Below the pieces are notes generated by a model. That model did not search any database. It was not told where the DNA came from and was given only the letters and a program-made list of their open reading frames with translations. A stretch of 64,000 bases of DNA, taken from assembly GCF_015461835.1 (NCBI RefSeq), contig NZ_JACOPX010000001.1, positions 434,001-498,000 of the forward strand. Reading direction: 5' to 3'. The stretch is from Pseudomonas neuropathica. Its GTDB lineage: Bacteria > Pseudomonadota > Gammaproteobacteria > Pseudomonadales > Pseudomonadaceae. Below, one piece after another: positions 33,544 to 43,291 of this stretch. The first letter of the stretch is position 1. The number at the start of each line of letters is the position of its first letter. A program made the translations under genes and the position numbers.

Positions 33544-34305
33544 ATGGCATTCAAGCCATTGATCGGCGTTACTGCGTGCGTCAAACAGATTGGCCTGCAC
33601 CCCTATCACATCAGCGGCGACAAGTACGTACGTGCTGTCAGCGTTGGCGCTAACGGGTTGCCAGTGATCATTCCTTCCCTTGGCAACCTGACTGAAATCG
33701 AAGACCTGCTCGGTCAACTCGACGGTCTGCTGCTGACCGGCTCGCCTTCGAATGTGGAACCTTTCCACTATCAAGGCCCCGCCAGCGCTCCCGGCACGGA
33801 TCACGATCCGGCGCGGGATGCCACCACCCTTCCTTTATTGCGTGCAGCCATTGCGGCGGGCGTTCCGGTGCTCGGCATTTGCCGGGGTTTCCAGGAAATG
33901 AACGTGGCATTCGGCGGCAGCCTGCATCAAAAGGTGCATGAGCTGCCGGGCATGCTCGATCACCGCGAAGCCGACAGCCCTGATGTGGCCGTGCAATACG
34001 CACCGGCCCATGCGGTGACCGTGCTTGGTGGCGGTGTGTTCGAAGCACTGGAGCTGCCGGGCGAGTTCCAGGTCAACTCGATTCATAGCCAGGGCATCGA
34101 CCGCCTCGCCCCCGGCCTGCGTGCCGAGGCCGTGGCGCCGGACGGTTTGATCGAGGCGATCTCGGTCGAACACAGCCCGACCTTCGCCCTCGGCGTGCAA
34201 TGGCACCCGGAATGGCAAGTGCTGGACAACCCGAACTACCTGAAGATTTTCCAGGCCTTCGGCGCGGCTTGCCGGCAACGGGCGGCGCGACGCAACCAGC
34301 GCTGA
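33544..34305 (+). CDS. puuD: Gamma-glutamyl-gamma-aminobutyrate hydrolase PuuD/SpuA
   Basis: 253 aa class I glutamine amidotransferase-like hydrolase. Catalytic Cys113 in LGICRGFQEMN, and the His/Glu pair in GVQWHPEWQ. It releases GABA and glutamate in the last step of the gamma-glutamylated route. GAGGTGAATAAAA precedes the ATG. It is divergent from puuA and followed 365 bp later by the polyamine ABC transporter genes. Confidence 0.93.
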   Translation: MAFKPLIGVTACVKQIGLHPYHISGDKYVRAVSVGANGLPVIIPSLGNLTEIEDLLGQLDGLLLTGSPSNVEPFHYQGPASAPGTDHDPARDATTLPLLRAAIAAGVPVLGICRGFQEMNVAFGGSLHQKVHELPGMLDHREADSPDVAVQYAPAHAVTVLGGGVFEALELPGEFQVNSIHSQGIDRLAPGLRAEAVAPDGLIEAISVEHSPTFALGVQWHPEWQVLDNPNYLKIFQAFGAACRQRAARRNQR

Positions 34306-34482
34306 CTCAACCCAAGAATCCGTAACGATTTACTGCCCCCTCGGACGTCGGGTGTGCCTGCGCGCATCCGTCATTCGTGAACAACAACACCCGTAATAAC
34401 AACAAGTACGACCCAGGCAGCCAGGACGGCGGCGCCGACCAAGCCCTCGGCAGTGCAAGGTCAGTCAGGCATGCGCAATTCC

Positions 34483-34576
34483 CCTGTAGGAGTGAGCCTG
34501 CTCGCGATAGCAATAGACCCGTCAGCAGAGATGTCGACTGACATGGCCTCATCGCGAGCAGGCTCGCTCCTACAGG
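34483..34576. repeat. REP doublet
   Basis: CCTGTAGGAGTGAGCCTGCTCGCGA and its inverse ending CTCCTACAGG, in the 365-bp gap 34306-34670. Nothing else was recognised in that gap. Confidence 0.85.
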
Positions 34577-34670
34577 GGAGATGTAATGACTGAAATTGCG
34601 CTTACAGGCTTGCAATCCACTTAAGCCCGGCCACATTGGCCAGGCGAACGAAACCTGTTGGGAGTTTCAC

Positions 34671-35813
34671 ATGGCAAACGCCTCCAGCACTTACCGGAAG
34701 GCACTTGAAGGTCATCAGCAACCGAAAAAGGTGCTGGTGAAAGTCGATCGTGTCACCAAGAAGTTCGACGAAACCGTGGCAGTGGACGATGTGTCCCTGG
34801 AGATCCATCAGGGCGAAATCTTCGCCCTGCTCGGCGGCTCCGGTTCGGGCAAATCGACCCTGCTGCGCATGCTCGCCGGTTTCGAGCGTCCGACCGAAGG
34901 GCGGATTCTGCTCGACGGCGTGGACATCACTGACATGCCGCCGTACGAGCGGCCGATCAACATGATGTTCCAATCCTACGCGCTGTTCCCACACATGACC
35001 GTCGCGCAGAACATCGCCTTCGGCCTCAAGCAGGACCGTTTGCCGGCCAGCGAAATCGACGCCCGTGTCGATGAAATGCTGCGCCTGGTGCACATGACCC
35101 AATACGCCAAACGCCGCCCGCACCAGTTGTCCGGCGGCCAGCGTCAGCGCGTCGCCCTCGCCCGTTCGCTGGCCAAGCGTCCGAAGTTGTTGCTGCTCGA
35201 CGAGCCGATGGGCGCGCTGGATAAAAAGCTGCGTTCGCAGATGCAACTGGAACTGGTGCAGATCATCGAACGCGTCGGCGTGACCTGCGTGATGGTGACC
35301 CACGATCAGGAAGAGGCCATGACCATGGCCGAGCGCATCGCGATCATGCACCTCGGTTGGATCGCTCAGATCGGCAGCCCGGTCGACATTTATGAAGCAC
35401 CGGTCAGCCGCATGGTCTGCGAGTTCATCGGTAACGTGAACGCCTTCGACGGCACCGTGGTGGAAGACCTTGAAGGTCACGCGATCATCCACAGCCCGGA
35501 CCTGGAACAGAAGATCTACGTCGGTCACGGCGTCAGCACTTCGGTGCAGGACAAGTCGGTCACCTACGCGATCCGTCCGGAAAAAATGCTCGTCAGCACG
35601 ACCAAGCCGGAGTTTCGCTACAACTGGTCCGAAGGCAAGGTGCATGACATCGCCTACCTCGGCGGTCACTCGGTGTTCTACGTCGAATTGCCCGGCGGCA
35701 AAATCGTCCAGTCGTTCATGGCCAACGCCGAACGCCGTGGCGCGCGGCCGACCTGGGACGACAAGGTCTACGTCTGGTGGGAAGACGACAGCGGCGTGGT
35801 ACTGCGCTCATGA
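34671..35813 (+). CDS. spuF: Polyamine ABC transporter ATP-binding protein (SpuF/PotG)
   Basis: 380 aa from the ATG at 34671 (GGGAG upstream). Walker A GGSGSGKST (55-63), signature LSGGQRQRVALARSLA, Walker B LLLLDEPMGALD, H-loop VTHDQEEA, and a C-terminal TOBE domain. It energises polyamine uptake at the inner membrane. The stop overlaps the spuG ATG (ATGA). Confidence 0.95.
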   Translation: MANASSTYRKALEGHQQPKKVLVKVDRVTKKFDETVAVDDVSLEIHQGEIFALLGGSGSGKSTLLRMLAGFERPTEGRILLDGVDITDMPPYERPINMMFQSYALFPHMTVAQNIAFGLKQDRLPASEIDARVDEMLRLVHMTQYAKRRPHQLSGGQRQRVALARSLAKRPKLLLLDEPMGALDKKLRSQMQLELVQIIERVGVTCVMVTHDQEEAMTMAERIAIMHLGWIAQIGSPVDIYEAPVSRMVCEFIGNVNAFDGTVVEDLEGHAIIHSPDLEQKIYVGHGVSTSVQDKSVTYAIRPEKMLVSTTKPEFRYNWSEGKVHDIAYLGGHSVFYVELPGGKIVQSFMANAERRGARPTWDDKVYVWWEDDSGVVLRS

Positions 35814-36724
35814 GAACCTTCAATCAGCAATTCCTGCGCCTGGTGCCCAGCGGGCGAAAACTGGTGATCGGCATTCCGTTCATCTGGCTGTTCCTGTTCT
35901 TCATGCTGCCGTTTTTCCTGGTGATGAAGATCAGCTTCTCGGAAGCCGCGCTGTCGATCCCGCCATACTCGGAGATCTACACCTACGCCGAACAGAAATT
36001 CCAACTGCTGCTGAACATCGGCAACTACACCATGCTCGGCGAAGACGAGCTGTACCTGTCGGCCTACCTCGGTTCGCTGAAAGTCGCGGCGCTGAGCACG
36101 CTGATGTGCCTGCTGATCGGTTTCCCGATGGCCTACGCGATCACCAAGACCGGCAAGGAAACGCAAAACGTCCTGCTGCTGTTGATCATGATGCCGACCT
36201 GGACCGCGATCCTGATCCGCGTTTACGCGTGGATGGGCATCCTCAGCAACAACGGTCTGCTTAACGCGTTTCTGATGTGGACGGGGCTGACCGATCACCC
36301 GATCGAGATCCTCAACACCAACACTGCCGTCTATATAGGGGTCGTGTACGCGTATTTGCCGTTCATGGTGTTGCCGCTCTACGCCAACCTCGTCAAGCAC
36401 GATGGCAGCTTGCTGGAAGCCGCGCAGGACCTGGGTTCGAGCAACTTCAACAACTTCTGGAAAATCACCGTACCGCTGGCCAAGAACGGCATTATTGCCG
36501 GCTGCATGCTGGTGTTCATTCCGGTGGTCGGTGAGTTCGTGATACCAGAACTGCTGGGTGGGCCGGAGACCCTGATGATCGGTCGCGTGCTGTGGCAAGA
36601 GTTCTTCAATAACCGCGACTGGCCGGTGGCGTCTGCGCTGGCGGTGGTGATGCTGTTGATCCTGATTGTGCCGATTCTGCTGTTCAACCGCAGCCAGGCC
36701 AAAGAGATGGAGGCACGGGGATGA
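35810..36724 (+). CDS. spuG: Polyamine ABC transporter permease (SpuG/PotH)
   Basis: 304 aa from the ATG at 35810, overlapping the spuF stop by 4 bp. Six predicted helices and the EAA loop EAAQDLGSSNFNNFWKITVPLAKNG that docks the ATPase. It forms the channel with SpuH. It overlaps spuH at its 3' end by ATGA. Confidence 0.95.
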   Translation: MRTFNQQFLRLVPSGRKLVIGIPFIWLFLFFMLPFFLVMKISFSEAALSIPPYSEIYTYAEQKFQLLLNIGNYTMLGEDELYLSAYLGSLKVAALSTLMCLLIGFPMAYAITKTGKETQNVLLLLIMMPTWTAILIRVYAWMGILSNNGLLNAFLMWTGLTDHPIEILNTNTAVYIGVVYAYLPFMVLPLYANLVKHDGSLLEAAQDLGSSNFNNFWKITVPLAKNGIIAGCMLVFIPVVGEFVIPELLGGPETLMIGRVLWQEFFNNRDWPVASALAVVMLLILIVPILLFNRSQAKEMEARG

Positions 36725-37596
36725 AACGCTTCGGTTTTTCCAAGTTCATGTTGATCTTCGGCCTGATGTTCATTTATCTGCCGATGCTGATTCTGGTGAT
36801 CTACTCGTTCAACGCCTCGAAACTGGTGACGGTGTGGGGCGGCTGGTCGGTGAAGTGGTACGTCGGTTTGCTCGACAACACGCAACTGATGGGCTCGGTG
36901 GTGCGCTCGCTGGAAATCGCCTGCTACACGGCGATTGCTGCCGTGGCGCTGGGCACCCTCGCCGCTTTCGTGCTGACCCGCGTCACGCGCTTCAAGGGTC
37001 GCACGCTGTTCGGTGGTCTGGTCACCGCGCCGTTGGTGATGCCCGAAGTGATCACAGGCCTGTCGCTGTTGCTGCTGTTCGTGGCCATGGCGCAGTTGAT
37101 CGGCTGGCCACAGGAGCGTGGTATCGTCACGATCTGGATCGCCCACACCACGTTTTGTGCCGCTTATGTCGCGGTGGTAGTCTCCGCCCGCCTCCGCGAG
37201 CTGGATCTGTCGATCGAAGAAGCGGCGATGGATCTCGGCGCGAAGCCGTTCAAGGTGTTTTTCCTGATCACCATTCCAATGATCGCGCCGTCGCTGGCGG
37301 CGGGCGGGATGATGTCGTTCGCTCTGTCGCTGGATGACCTGGTGTTGGCGAGCTTCGTTTCCGGGCCGGGTTCGACGACCCTGCCGATGGAAGTGTTCTC
37401 GGCGGTTCGTCTGGGCGTCAAGCCCGAGATCAACGCCGTGGCCAGCCTGATTCTGCTGGCGGTGTCGCTGGTGACCTTCCTGGTCTGGTACTTCGGCCGC
37501 AAGGCAGAAGCCAATCGCAAACGAGCGATTCAGGAAGCGATGGATCAGACCGCAAACGAGTCGTGGCAGCAACCGCAACAAGCCGCCACCGCATAA
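36721..37596 (+). CDS. spuH: Polyamine ABC transporter permease (SpuH/PotI)
   Basis: 291 aa, six helices, EAA loop EEAAMDLGAKPFKVFFLITIPMIAPS. Second permease of the polyamine importer. An inverted repeat of the GATCGCAGC family follows, then the binding protein gene. Confidence 0.95.
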   Translation: MKRFGFSKFMLIFGLMFIYLPMLILVIYSFNASKLVTVWGGWSVKWYVGLLDNTQLMGSVVRSLEIACYTAIAAVALGTLAAFVLTRVTRFKGRTLFGGLVTAPLVMPEVITGLSLLLLFVAMAQLIGWPQERGIVTIWIAHTTFCAAYVAVVVSARLRELDLSIEEAAMDLGAKPFKVFFLITIPMIAPSLAAGGMMSFALSLDDLVLASFVSGPGSTTLPMEVFSAVRLGVKPEINAVASLILLAVSLVTFLVWYFGRKAEANRKRAIQEAMDQTANESWQQPQQAATA

Positions 37597-37599
37597 CCC

Positions 37600-37686
37600 T
37601 GTAGGCGCTGCGGCACGCTGCGATCTTCTGATCTTGATGTGAAATATCAAAAGATCGCAGCCTCGTTTCACTCGACAGCGCCTACA
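37600..37686. repeat. Inverted repeat, diverged GCTGCGATC family
   Basis: TGTAGGCGCTGCGGCACGCTGCGATCTTCTGATC at left and GATCGCAGCCTCGTTTCACTCGACAGCGCCTACA at right. It lies inside the spu operon between spuH and the binding protein gene and may cause differential expression. Confidence 0.75.
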
Positions 37687-37751
37687 CATGCAGGCGCTGT
37701 TAACCGAGTTTTGGCTTTGTGTTTTTGAATAAGAAGAATGGAGTTGTACCG

Positions 37752-38849
37752 ATGAAAATGTTTGGCAGGACTCTGCTGACACTGTCCTTAATGGGCGCGA
37801 TGGTCATGGGCGCCCAGGCCAACGACAAGGTGCTGCGTGTTTACAACTGGTCCGATTACATCGCGCCGGACACCGTCAAGAAGTTCGAAGACGAGACCGG
37901 CATCCGCGTGACCTACGACGTCTTCGACAGCAACGAAACCCTTGAGGCGCGTTTGCTGGCGGGCAAATCCGGTTACGACCTGGTCGTGCCGTCAAACAGT
38001 TTCCTGGCCAAGCAGATCAAGGCCGGCGTCTATCAGACGCTGGATAAATCGAAGCTGCCGAACTGGAAGAATCTCAACCCGGTGCTGCTGAAAAACGCCG
38101 CCGCCAGTGATCCGGACAACGCCCACGCGTTCCCGTACATGTGGGGCTCGATCGGCATCGGCTTCAATCCGGCCAAGGTCAAGGAAGTGCTCGGCGCCAA
38201 CGCCCCGACCAACTCCTGGGACTTGCTGTTCAAACCGGAAAACGCTGAAAAACTGAAAGCCTGCGGCATCAGTTTCCTCGACTCGCCAACCGAAATGATC
38301 CCGGCCGCCCTGCACTACCTGGGCTACCCGGTGAACGATAAGGACACCGCGCACATCAAGGAAGCCGAGGCGCTGTTCATGAAGATCCGCCCGAACGTGG
38401 CCTATTTCCATTCCTCGAAATACATCTCCGATCTGGCCAACGGCAACATCTGCGTGGCGGTCGGTTACTCGGGCGACGTGCTGCAGGCCAAGGCCCGCGC
38501 AGTGGAATCGGGCAACAACGTGGTGATCGACTACAGCATTCCCAAGGAAGGCGCCGGCAGCTTCTACGACATGGTCGCGATCCCGCGCGATGCGGCGAAC
38601 GTCGAGAACGCCTACCTGTTCATGGACTTCCTGATGCGCCCGGAGATCATCGCCGAGATCACCAACAGCAACGGCTACAGCAACGCCAACGCGGCGGCGA
38701 CGCCATTGGTGGATGAAGCGATCCGCAACGACCCGGGTTCGTATCCATCGCAAGCGGTGATGGCGACGCTGTATGCGGTGCCGGATCAGCCGATTGCCAC
38801 ACAGCGAATCATGACCCGTGGCTGGACCCGGGTGAAGCTCGGTAAATAA
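37752..38849 (+). CDS. spuE: Polyamine-binding periplasmic protein (SpuE/SpuD/PotF)
   Basis: 365 aa from the ATG at 37752 (GGAGTTGTACCG upstream). Signal peptide [23 protein letters not shown], then [20 protein letters not shown] and [27 protein letters not shown], the SpuD/SpuE/PotF binding-protein pattern. Whether it prefers putrescine or spermidine cannot be told without structure; the symbol is tentative. The unit has one binding protein, whereas PAO1 has two next to each other. Confidence 0.92.
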   Translation: MKMFGRTLLTLSLMGAMVMGAQANDKVLRVYNWSDYIAPDTVKKFEDETGIRVTYDVFDSNETLEARLLAGKSGYDLVVPSNSFLAKQIKAGVYQTLDKSKLPNWKNLNPVLLKNAAASDPDNAHAFPYMWGSIGIGFNPAKVKEVLGANAPTNSWDLLFKPENAEKLKACGISFLDSPTEMIPAALHYLGYPVNDKDTAHIKEAEALFMKIRPNVAYFHSSKYISDLANGNICVAVGYSGDVLQAKARAVESGNNVVIDYSIPKEGAGSFYDMVAIPRDAANVENAYLFMDFLMRPEIIAEITNSNGYSNANAAATPLVDEAIRNDPGSYPSQAVMATLYAVPDQPIATQRIMTRGWTRVKLGK

Positions 38850-38866
38850 GCCAGCGAAAATCCAAA

Positions 38867-38957
38867 TGTGGGAGCCAGCCTGCTCGCGATGGCGGTGTGT
38901 CAGGCAGCAGAGATGCTGAATTTACCGACCTCATCGCGAGCAGGCTCACGCCTACAG
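38867..38957. repeat. REP doublet (hybrid)
   Basis: TGTGGGAGCCAGCCTGCTCGCGA at left and TCGCGAGCAGGCTCACGCCTACA at right, following the binding protein gene. Confidence 0.8.
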
Positions 38958-39070
38958 TGGTTCGGTGTTGGGACAGAAAGAATTAATGATTTCCCGTTCA
39001 CGCAGCGCCTTACCACCGCTGCGCCCTGCAATGAACGGCCTCACCTGGCTTCCTCGGTCAAGGTGAATTT

Positions 39071-39095
39071 CAGGCGCCCTCGGGCGCCTTTTTTT
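39071..39095 (+). terminator. Rho-independent terminator of the spu operon
   Basis: AGGCGCCC-T-CGGGCGCCT followed by TTTTTTT, 220 bp after the binding protein gene. Confidence 0.85.
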
Positions 39096-39100
39096 GTGCC

Positions 39101-39622
39101 TCAGATCAGCGACCAGTCCTGCAGGATCCGGTAGCGCCCTTTGTGCGATTCGAACAAGGCAAAACGTTCAGCGCGCAGGAAAAACTCTGGCGGCGTAGCA
39201 GATTCCGGCTCTGGCGCACGGTAGTCTCTGGCCAGGGTCAGATGCGGACGAAACTCGCGGGGCGTCTCTTCAAAACCGAACGGCAACATCGCCTGTTCCA
39301 GCGCGTAGACCAGGCGCAGCAACGCCGGCGGTGCCTGCTCGGGCGCGAGCGACAACACCCCGGGGCGATGCCAGACCTGCAGTCGATCAAGCGGAATTCT
39401 CAAGGCCTCTCCCGGCGTACGCACTTGTCCGGCGGCCTCGCAGACTTCGTTGATCTGCGCCAAGGGCACGGCGCCGAGAAACAGCAGCGTCAGGTGGAAA
39501 TTGTCCGCCGGCACCGGCTTACCGGTTCGCAAACCCAACTCCCCGCGCCACTGAGCAATTGCCTTGCGTTGCACCGCCGGGCAATCGAGGGCGAAAAACA
39601 GTCGCTTCGCTTCTTCGGTCAT
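39101..39622 (-). CDS. thpR: RNA 2',3'-cyclic phosphodiesterase ThpR (LigT family)
   Basis: 173 aa 2H phosphoesterase. Two HxT motifs: HLTLLFLG (about 43-50) and HLTLARDY (about 126-133). The N-terminus KRLFFALDCP is typical of LigT/ThpR. It opens 2',3'-cyclic phosphates on RNA ends; the cellular role is unclear. Single gene. Confidence 0.92.
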   Translation of the reverse strand: MTEEAKRLFFALDCPAVQRKAIAQWRGELGLRTGKPVPADNFHLTLLFLGAVPLAQINEVCEAAGQVRTPGEALRIPLDRLQVWHRPGVLSLAPEQAPPALLRLVYALEQAMLPFGFEETPREFRPHLTLARDYRAPEPESATPPEFFLRAERFALFESHKGRYRILQDWSLI

Positions 39623-39729
39623 AGCCCTGCTCCCCTGTTCATGGTGATCCGCCGGATTCTACACAGCCTGATCTGACGACTCGTGACAGGAAGCTATAGT
39701 TCAAGGATTGCCATCAACCGGAGGCCGCC

Positions 39730-39921
39730 ATGCGCGCGATCCTCAGCAAAGAACCGTGGTGGGCCCGGCCACCGCATCCCGGTCAGGATGAGAAGGAACT
39801 GGAATGGGGCTGGCTGGTGCATTACAGCGAAGGTGAGCCGCGTTTCGAATTCGTCCGCGAGCGCCCCACCGATGAGCAGATCCGCAACCGCAAAAGCTGC
39901 CGCATCACCCCCTCGGAGTGA
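39730..39921 (+). CDS. Small conserved hypothetical protein
   Basis: 63 aa, MRAILSKEPWWARPPHPGQDEKELEWGWLVHYSEGEPRF... . GGAGGCCGCC precedes the ATG, and codon use matches the neighbours. No transmembrane segment or signal. It is divergent from thpR. Function unknown. Confidence 0.65.
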   Translation: MRAILSKEPWWARPPHPGQDEKELEWGWLVHYSEGEPRFEFVRERPTDEQIRNRKSCRITPSE

Positions 39922-39930
39922 ACACAATAC

Positions 39931-40022
39931 CTGTAGGAGTGAGCCTGCGCGCGATGGCACTTGCACATTCAATGCTTCATTGACAGACCCACCGCGATCG
40001 CGAGCAGGCTCACTCCTACAGG
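39931..40022. repeat. REP doublet
   Basis: CTGTAGGAGTGAGCCTGCGCGCGA and its inverse ending CTCCTACAGG, between two convergent genes. Confidence 0.85.
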
Positions 40023-40037
40023 AGATTTACGCTGGCT

Positions 40038-40391
40038 TCAGGGTTCGAGAATGTTCTTGAAACCACCAAAAATCATGCGCTGGCCATCAAACCCCATCGG
40101 GTTGACGTCCGGTTGCATGCGCGGGTCTTCCATCATTTTGCCCATGCCGGCGTCGCGAGTGGCGTTGTCGGGCCAGATCAACCAGCCAGCCGAAACCGTC
40201 TCGCCCTCCTTGAGTTTGACCGCCATCGGGAATGAGGTGACTTTGCCCTCCGGCACGTCATCGCCCCAGCACTGAACCACGTCCTGTGCGCCGTATTCCT
40301 TGAACAACCTGGCGGCAATCTCACAGTGCTTTTTGTACTGTTCACGATTGGCGTTCGGCACAGGCGCTACAAAAATATCGATGTAAGCCAT
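40038..40391 (-). CDS. DUF1428 family protein (YbaA-like)
   Basis: 117 aa from the ATG at 40391 (AAGGAGAGTGATC upstream). MAYIDIFVAPVPNANREQYKKHCE and ALFKEYGA-like RLFKEYGAQDVVQCWGDDVPEGKVTSF fit the DUF1428 family of ferredoxin-like-fold proteins (E. coli YbaA). Function unknown. It starts 2 bp after the stop of the lipoprotein gene, so the two are likely co-transcribed. Confidence 0.85.
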   Translation of the reverse strand: MAYIDIFVAPVPNANREQYKKHCEIAARLFKEYGAQDVVQCWGDDVPEGKVTSFPMAVKLKEGETVSAGWLIWPDNATRDAGMGKMMEDPRMQPDVNPMGFDGQRMIFGGFKNILEP

Positions 40392-40393
40392 GA

Positions 40394-41476
40394 TCACTCT
40401 CCTTGCACGTTGGGTTCGATCTGCTGGTTAGTCGATTGCGGCGGCTGCCATTCGACAGAATTCACGCCCAAGTCGACCGACGGTTCATCACCCCCACCCA
40501 GATTGCGCTCGACCTGCCCGGACACGTGCAACGTGCCGGCCATAACCCCAGTCGTCGGGTTCTGCAGCAGTTTCAGCCAGGCCTTGTCGAAGGTGCTGCC
40601 CAGACTACTGCGAATCAGCGCTTCGCTGTCGGGTCGGTCATTGGCCTGGAGGATGGCGCGAATGCCGGCGACACCGACCGAGATCAGCCCTCCAGCCAGT
40701 TTCCCCGCCGCGGCCGCTACAGCACTGGCGGCCCCGCGCGGGGCCATTTCCGCTTCCATCCGCTGACTGGCGCGCTTGGCCACCGGGGCCATGCCGGCAT
40801 CGGTCGAGGCAATGCCCTTGGCGCCGCCGTCAGTGTGGATCTTGTCGATCAACGCGGCATAGGCCGGCAAGGTGTTCAACGGTTCCGTGCTGATCACTTG
40901 AAACAACGAAGCATCGCGCGCAGGCGGCGGGCCCAGTGCAATGGCGGGGACTTTCTGCAAACGCCCGTTGAGCTGAGCGACAGGCACACCATGACGCTGG
41001 GCGATGAGCGGCATCTGCTGCGCCATCAACTGCGCATAGAACGCCGTCGCCTGGCCGAGAATCGCATCCGGATCGATCTCCACCGCAACCGGCGCCAGCA
41101 CTCTTTCCTGATATTGCTCAAGCAGATACGCCGCCAGCCGCTTGGCTGACGCATCTTGCTCACCGCCGGCATTGATCGTGTACCAACTGACCTTCATCGA
41201 CAGCCATTCCTGGGTCCAGTAGCTGCTGAACCACGGAATGAAATTTTCTTCAGTTTGCTGATAGACGCGAGTGCGCCAATGTTCCATCGAGCCACGGGCA
41301 AAGACTTTGACTTGCTCGGTGGCTTGCTGCGAAGCGCTGACGATTTCGCGGTCGATCTGCTGCCAGGTCTGCGGCGAGACAAACACGGCTTGCGGCGCTG
41401 ACACCGGCGCCTGCGCCGAAGTGGCGCAGCCGGCCAGCAACAACAGTGCGGCGACGAGCAGCGCACGCGGGTTCAC
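40394..41476 (-). CDS. Predicted lipoprotein of unknown function
   Basis: 360 aa. Lipoprotein signal MNPRALLVAALLLLAGC with lipobox LAGC (Cys17). The mature part has a possible amphipathic/membrane region AAAGKLAGGLISVGVAGIRAIL (about 260-281). The rest is soluble and helical. No family recognised. Probably an outer- or inner-membrane lipoprotein, in an operon with the DUF1428 gene. Confidence 0.75.
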   Translation of the reverse strand: MNPRALLVAALLLLAGCATSAQAPVSAPQAVFVSPQTWQQIDREIVSASQQATEQVKVFARGSMEHWRTRVYQQTEENFIPWFSSYWTQEWLSMKVSWYTINAGGEQDASAKRLAAYLLEQYQERVLAPVAVEIDPDAILGQATAFYAQLMAQQMPLIAQRHGVPVAQLNGRLQKVPAIALGPPPARDASLFQVISTEPLNTLPAYAALIDKIHTDGGAKGIASTDAGMAPVAKRASQRMEAEMAPRGAASAVAAAAGKLAGGLISVGVAGIRAILQANDRPDSEALIRSSLGSTFDKAWLKLLQNPTTGVMAGTLHVSGQVERNLGGGDEPSVDLGVNSVEWQPPQSTNQQIEPNVQGE

Positions 41477-41563
41477 GGTGGCGGTGTCCTTGAGATGAAT
41501 GGGATGCAGTTTTGAGTATAGGTGCGAGCGCAGGGCCGTTTGTCCGGTTTTGGCTGGTCTGGC

Positions 41564-41639
41564 GCCATCGCGAGCAGGCTCACGCCTACAGGGGAATGCA
41601 TTTCAAATACAGGAGTGAGCCTGCTCGCGATAAGGCCAT
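41564..41639. repeat. REP doublet, outward orientation
   Basis: GCCATCGCGAGCAGGCTCACGCCTACAGG followed by CAGGAGTGAGCCTGCTCGCGATAAGGCC. Confidence 0.8.
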
Positions 41640-41764
41640 CAGCAACACCCCAAAAACTCTAACCATCACTGCCATCGATATTCACCATCGCCACGATTGC
41701 CTTCCGCCCGCCGCCCGTCAAAGGCACGATTAAGCCATCCGAAACGCAACGAGGAGTTCACAAC

Positions 41765-42040
41765 ATGATTCACACCCACGTCACCCTCTCCGTGAGTTTC
41801 CCGGTGTTCGGCAGCAACTATTACGACCAGCACGCCGTGTCGCACAAGGCGCAGGCACTGGTGTTCAACGAAGATTTCGAAGATCTGCTGATGCCCGCCG
41901 CCACCAATCATTTCAGTAATGAAGTGGTCGGCATCAACGATCAGTTCCGTTTTCTGAGCGACATTCTCGCCACCCATTTGCTGGACATCGAGGCCTCCGT
42001 GCCTGCGCGATCCAGCGTCCGGGCGAGCGCTCACTTTTAA
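41765..42040 (+). CDS. Small conserved hypothetical protein
   Basis: 91 aa, MIHTHVTLSVSFPVFGSNYYDQHAVSHKAQ... . ACGAGGAGTTCACAAC precedes the ATG; a terminator follows directly. Soluble. No family recognised. Codon use fits the host. Confidence 0.6.
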   Translation: MIHTHVTLSVSFPVFGSNYYDQHAVSHKAQALVFNEDFEDLLMPAATNHFSNEVVGINDQFRFLSDILATHLLDIEASVPARSSVRASAHF

Positions 42041-42053
42041 TTGCAACACGCAC

Positions 42054-42092
42054 AAAAAAGCCCACTGGCCGTATCGGCGCAGTGGGCTTTTT
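42054..42092. terminator. Bidirectional rho-independent terminator
   Basis: AAAAAAGCCCACTG ... CAGTGGGCTTTTT, between the convergent genes at 41765 and 42112. Confidence 0.88.
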
Positions 42093-42111
42093 CACATCAG
42101 AATTGCGCCGA

Positions 42112-43176
42112 TCAGCGCTTCCAGCACTCGGCGTAACGCGAGCAGACGTTGTACTGCGCATCCATTTTGGCCATACGGTCGAGATGGCGCATGACGGTTT
42201 CGCCCATGACCTCCTTGGACGACTGGAAGTAGTACGCGATCATGCCGGTTTCCATGTCGGCCTGCACCGCATTGCCACGCTTGCCGGAAGTACCATCGAC
42301 GGCAGACCATTCTTTCAAGCGCTTGTCGTCGATGCTGCGCAGACGTTTGCGATACTCGTCGCTGGACCGGGTGATCGCCTCGCTGGAAATCGCGGAACCC
42401 TCAATGTTGAACGCGTCTAGATTCTGACGGTACAGAGTCCAGTAATCGTCTGGCAGTTCAAAGCCCATTTTCGCCTTGCGCTCGCTGACCAGCGAATCGA
42501 GTTTTTCCGGCGTAAACGTCGTCGCGGCGCGCGTCTTCGCGTCGGACTTCAACACCACGAAGAGGCTGCCATTGACGATGCGGTCGATCATGACCGTCCG
42601 CTCCGGCGTATCCGGCAGCAGCACTGGCGGCTTGGGAAAGATCGGGTTGCGCCCGGCACAGGCCGCCAGCCCCTCGCGTTTCATCGGGAGCGGCGTGCGT
42701 ACGTCCTTGCCATCGATGCGCTGCACGCGCTGCATCAGCGTCGAACACTGGCGGCCCTTGAGGTCGAAGGTCAGCTCATATTCTGTATCGCGCTGAGGTT
42801 TGAAGCTGAAACCCGCCCCGCACACGGCATAACCAGTCTGGGTGTTGACCTTCAGGTACATTTCCTTGTCGGGCGGCAGTTTGATTTCCAGGTAGCTCTT
42901 GGCCTTTTCCGGGGGCGCCACACTCATGCCGACCCGGCGCGTGCTGTCGACGATAAACAGGTTGTTAAGCAAGCCGGTGGTCTGGCCATCGCAATGCTCT
43001 GCATCGTAGTAATCCACCGAGGCGTTATCGGTGCTGGCGACAAAGCGCAGCTTGGCGGCATCAGGTTCGGCCGAATCCTGATAGGTGCCCATCTGGGTGC
43101 AGCCCGACAGCAGGAGGCCCGACAGAACAGCACCGATAACAACGGGTGAACGGCGCAACAGCAAAGCGACAGACAT
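42112..43176 (-). CDS. Predicted lipoprotein of unknown function
   Basis: 354 aa from the ATG at 43176 (AAGGATGATC upstream). Signal MSVALLLRRSPVVIGAVLSGLLLSGC with lipobox LSGC. The mature part has paired cysteines (AEHCDGQ; VCGAGFSF; CSTLMQRV; AACAGRNP) and ends NVCSRYAECWKR. No family recognised. Probably periplasm-facing. Monocistronic. Confidence 0.75.
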   Translation of the reverse strand: MSVALLLRRSPVVIGAVLSGLLLSGCTQMGTYQDSAEPDAAKLRFVASTDNASVDYYDAEHCDGQTTGLLNNLFIVDSTRRVGMSVAPPEKAKSYLEIKLPPDKEMYLKVNTQTGYAVCGAGFSFKPQRDTEYELTFDLKGRQCSTLMQRVQRIDGKDVRTPLPMKREGLAACAGRNPIFPKPPVLLPDTPERTVMIDRIVNGSLFVVLKSDAKTRAATTFTPEKLDSLVSERKAKMGFELPDDYWTLYRQNLDAFNIEGSAISSEAITRSSDEYRKRLRSIDDKRLKEWSAVDGTSGKRGNAVQADMETGMIAYYFQSSKEVMGETVMRHLDRMAKMDAQYNVCSRYAECWKR

Positions 43177-43291
43177 GATCATCCTTGGGGAGAGGGGGCA
43201 AAAAAAATGGCGATGCTACTGAATTGCCATCATTGCGTCCATCCCCTTACGTCTGCGCGACTGTTGTCCTGATCGAGCGCGCAGAACTCAA

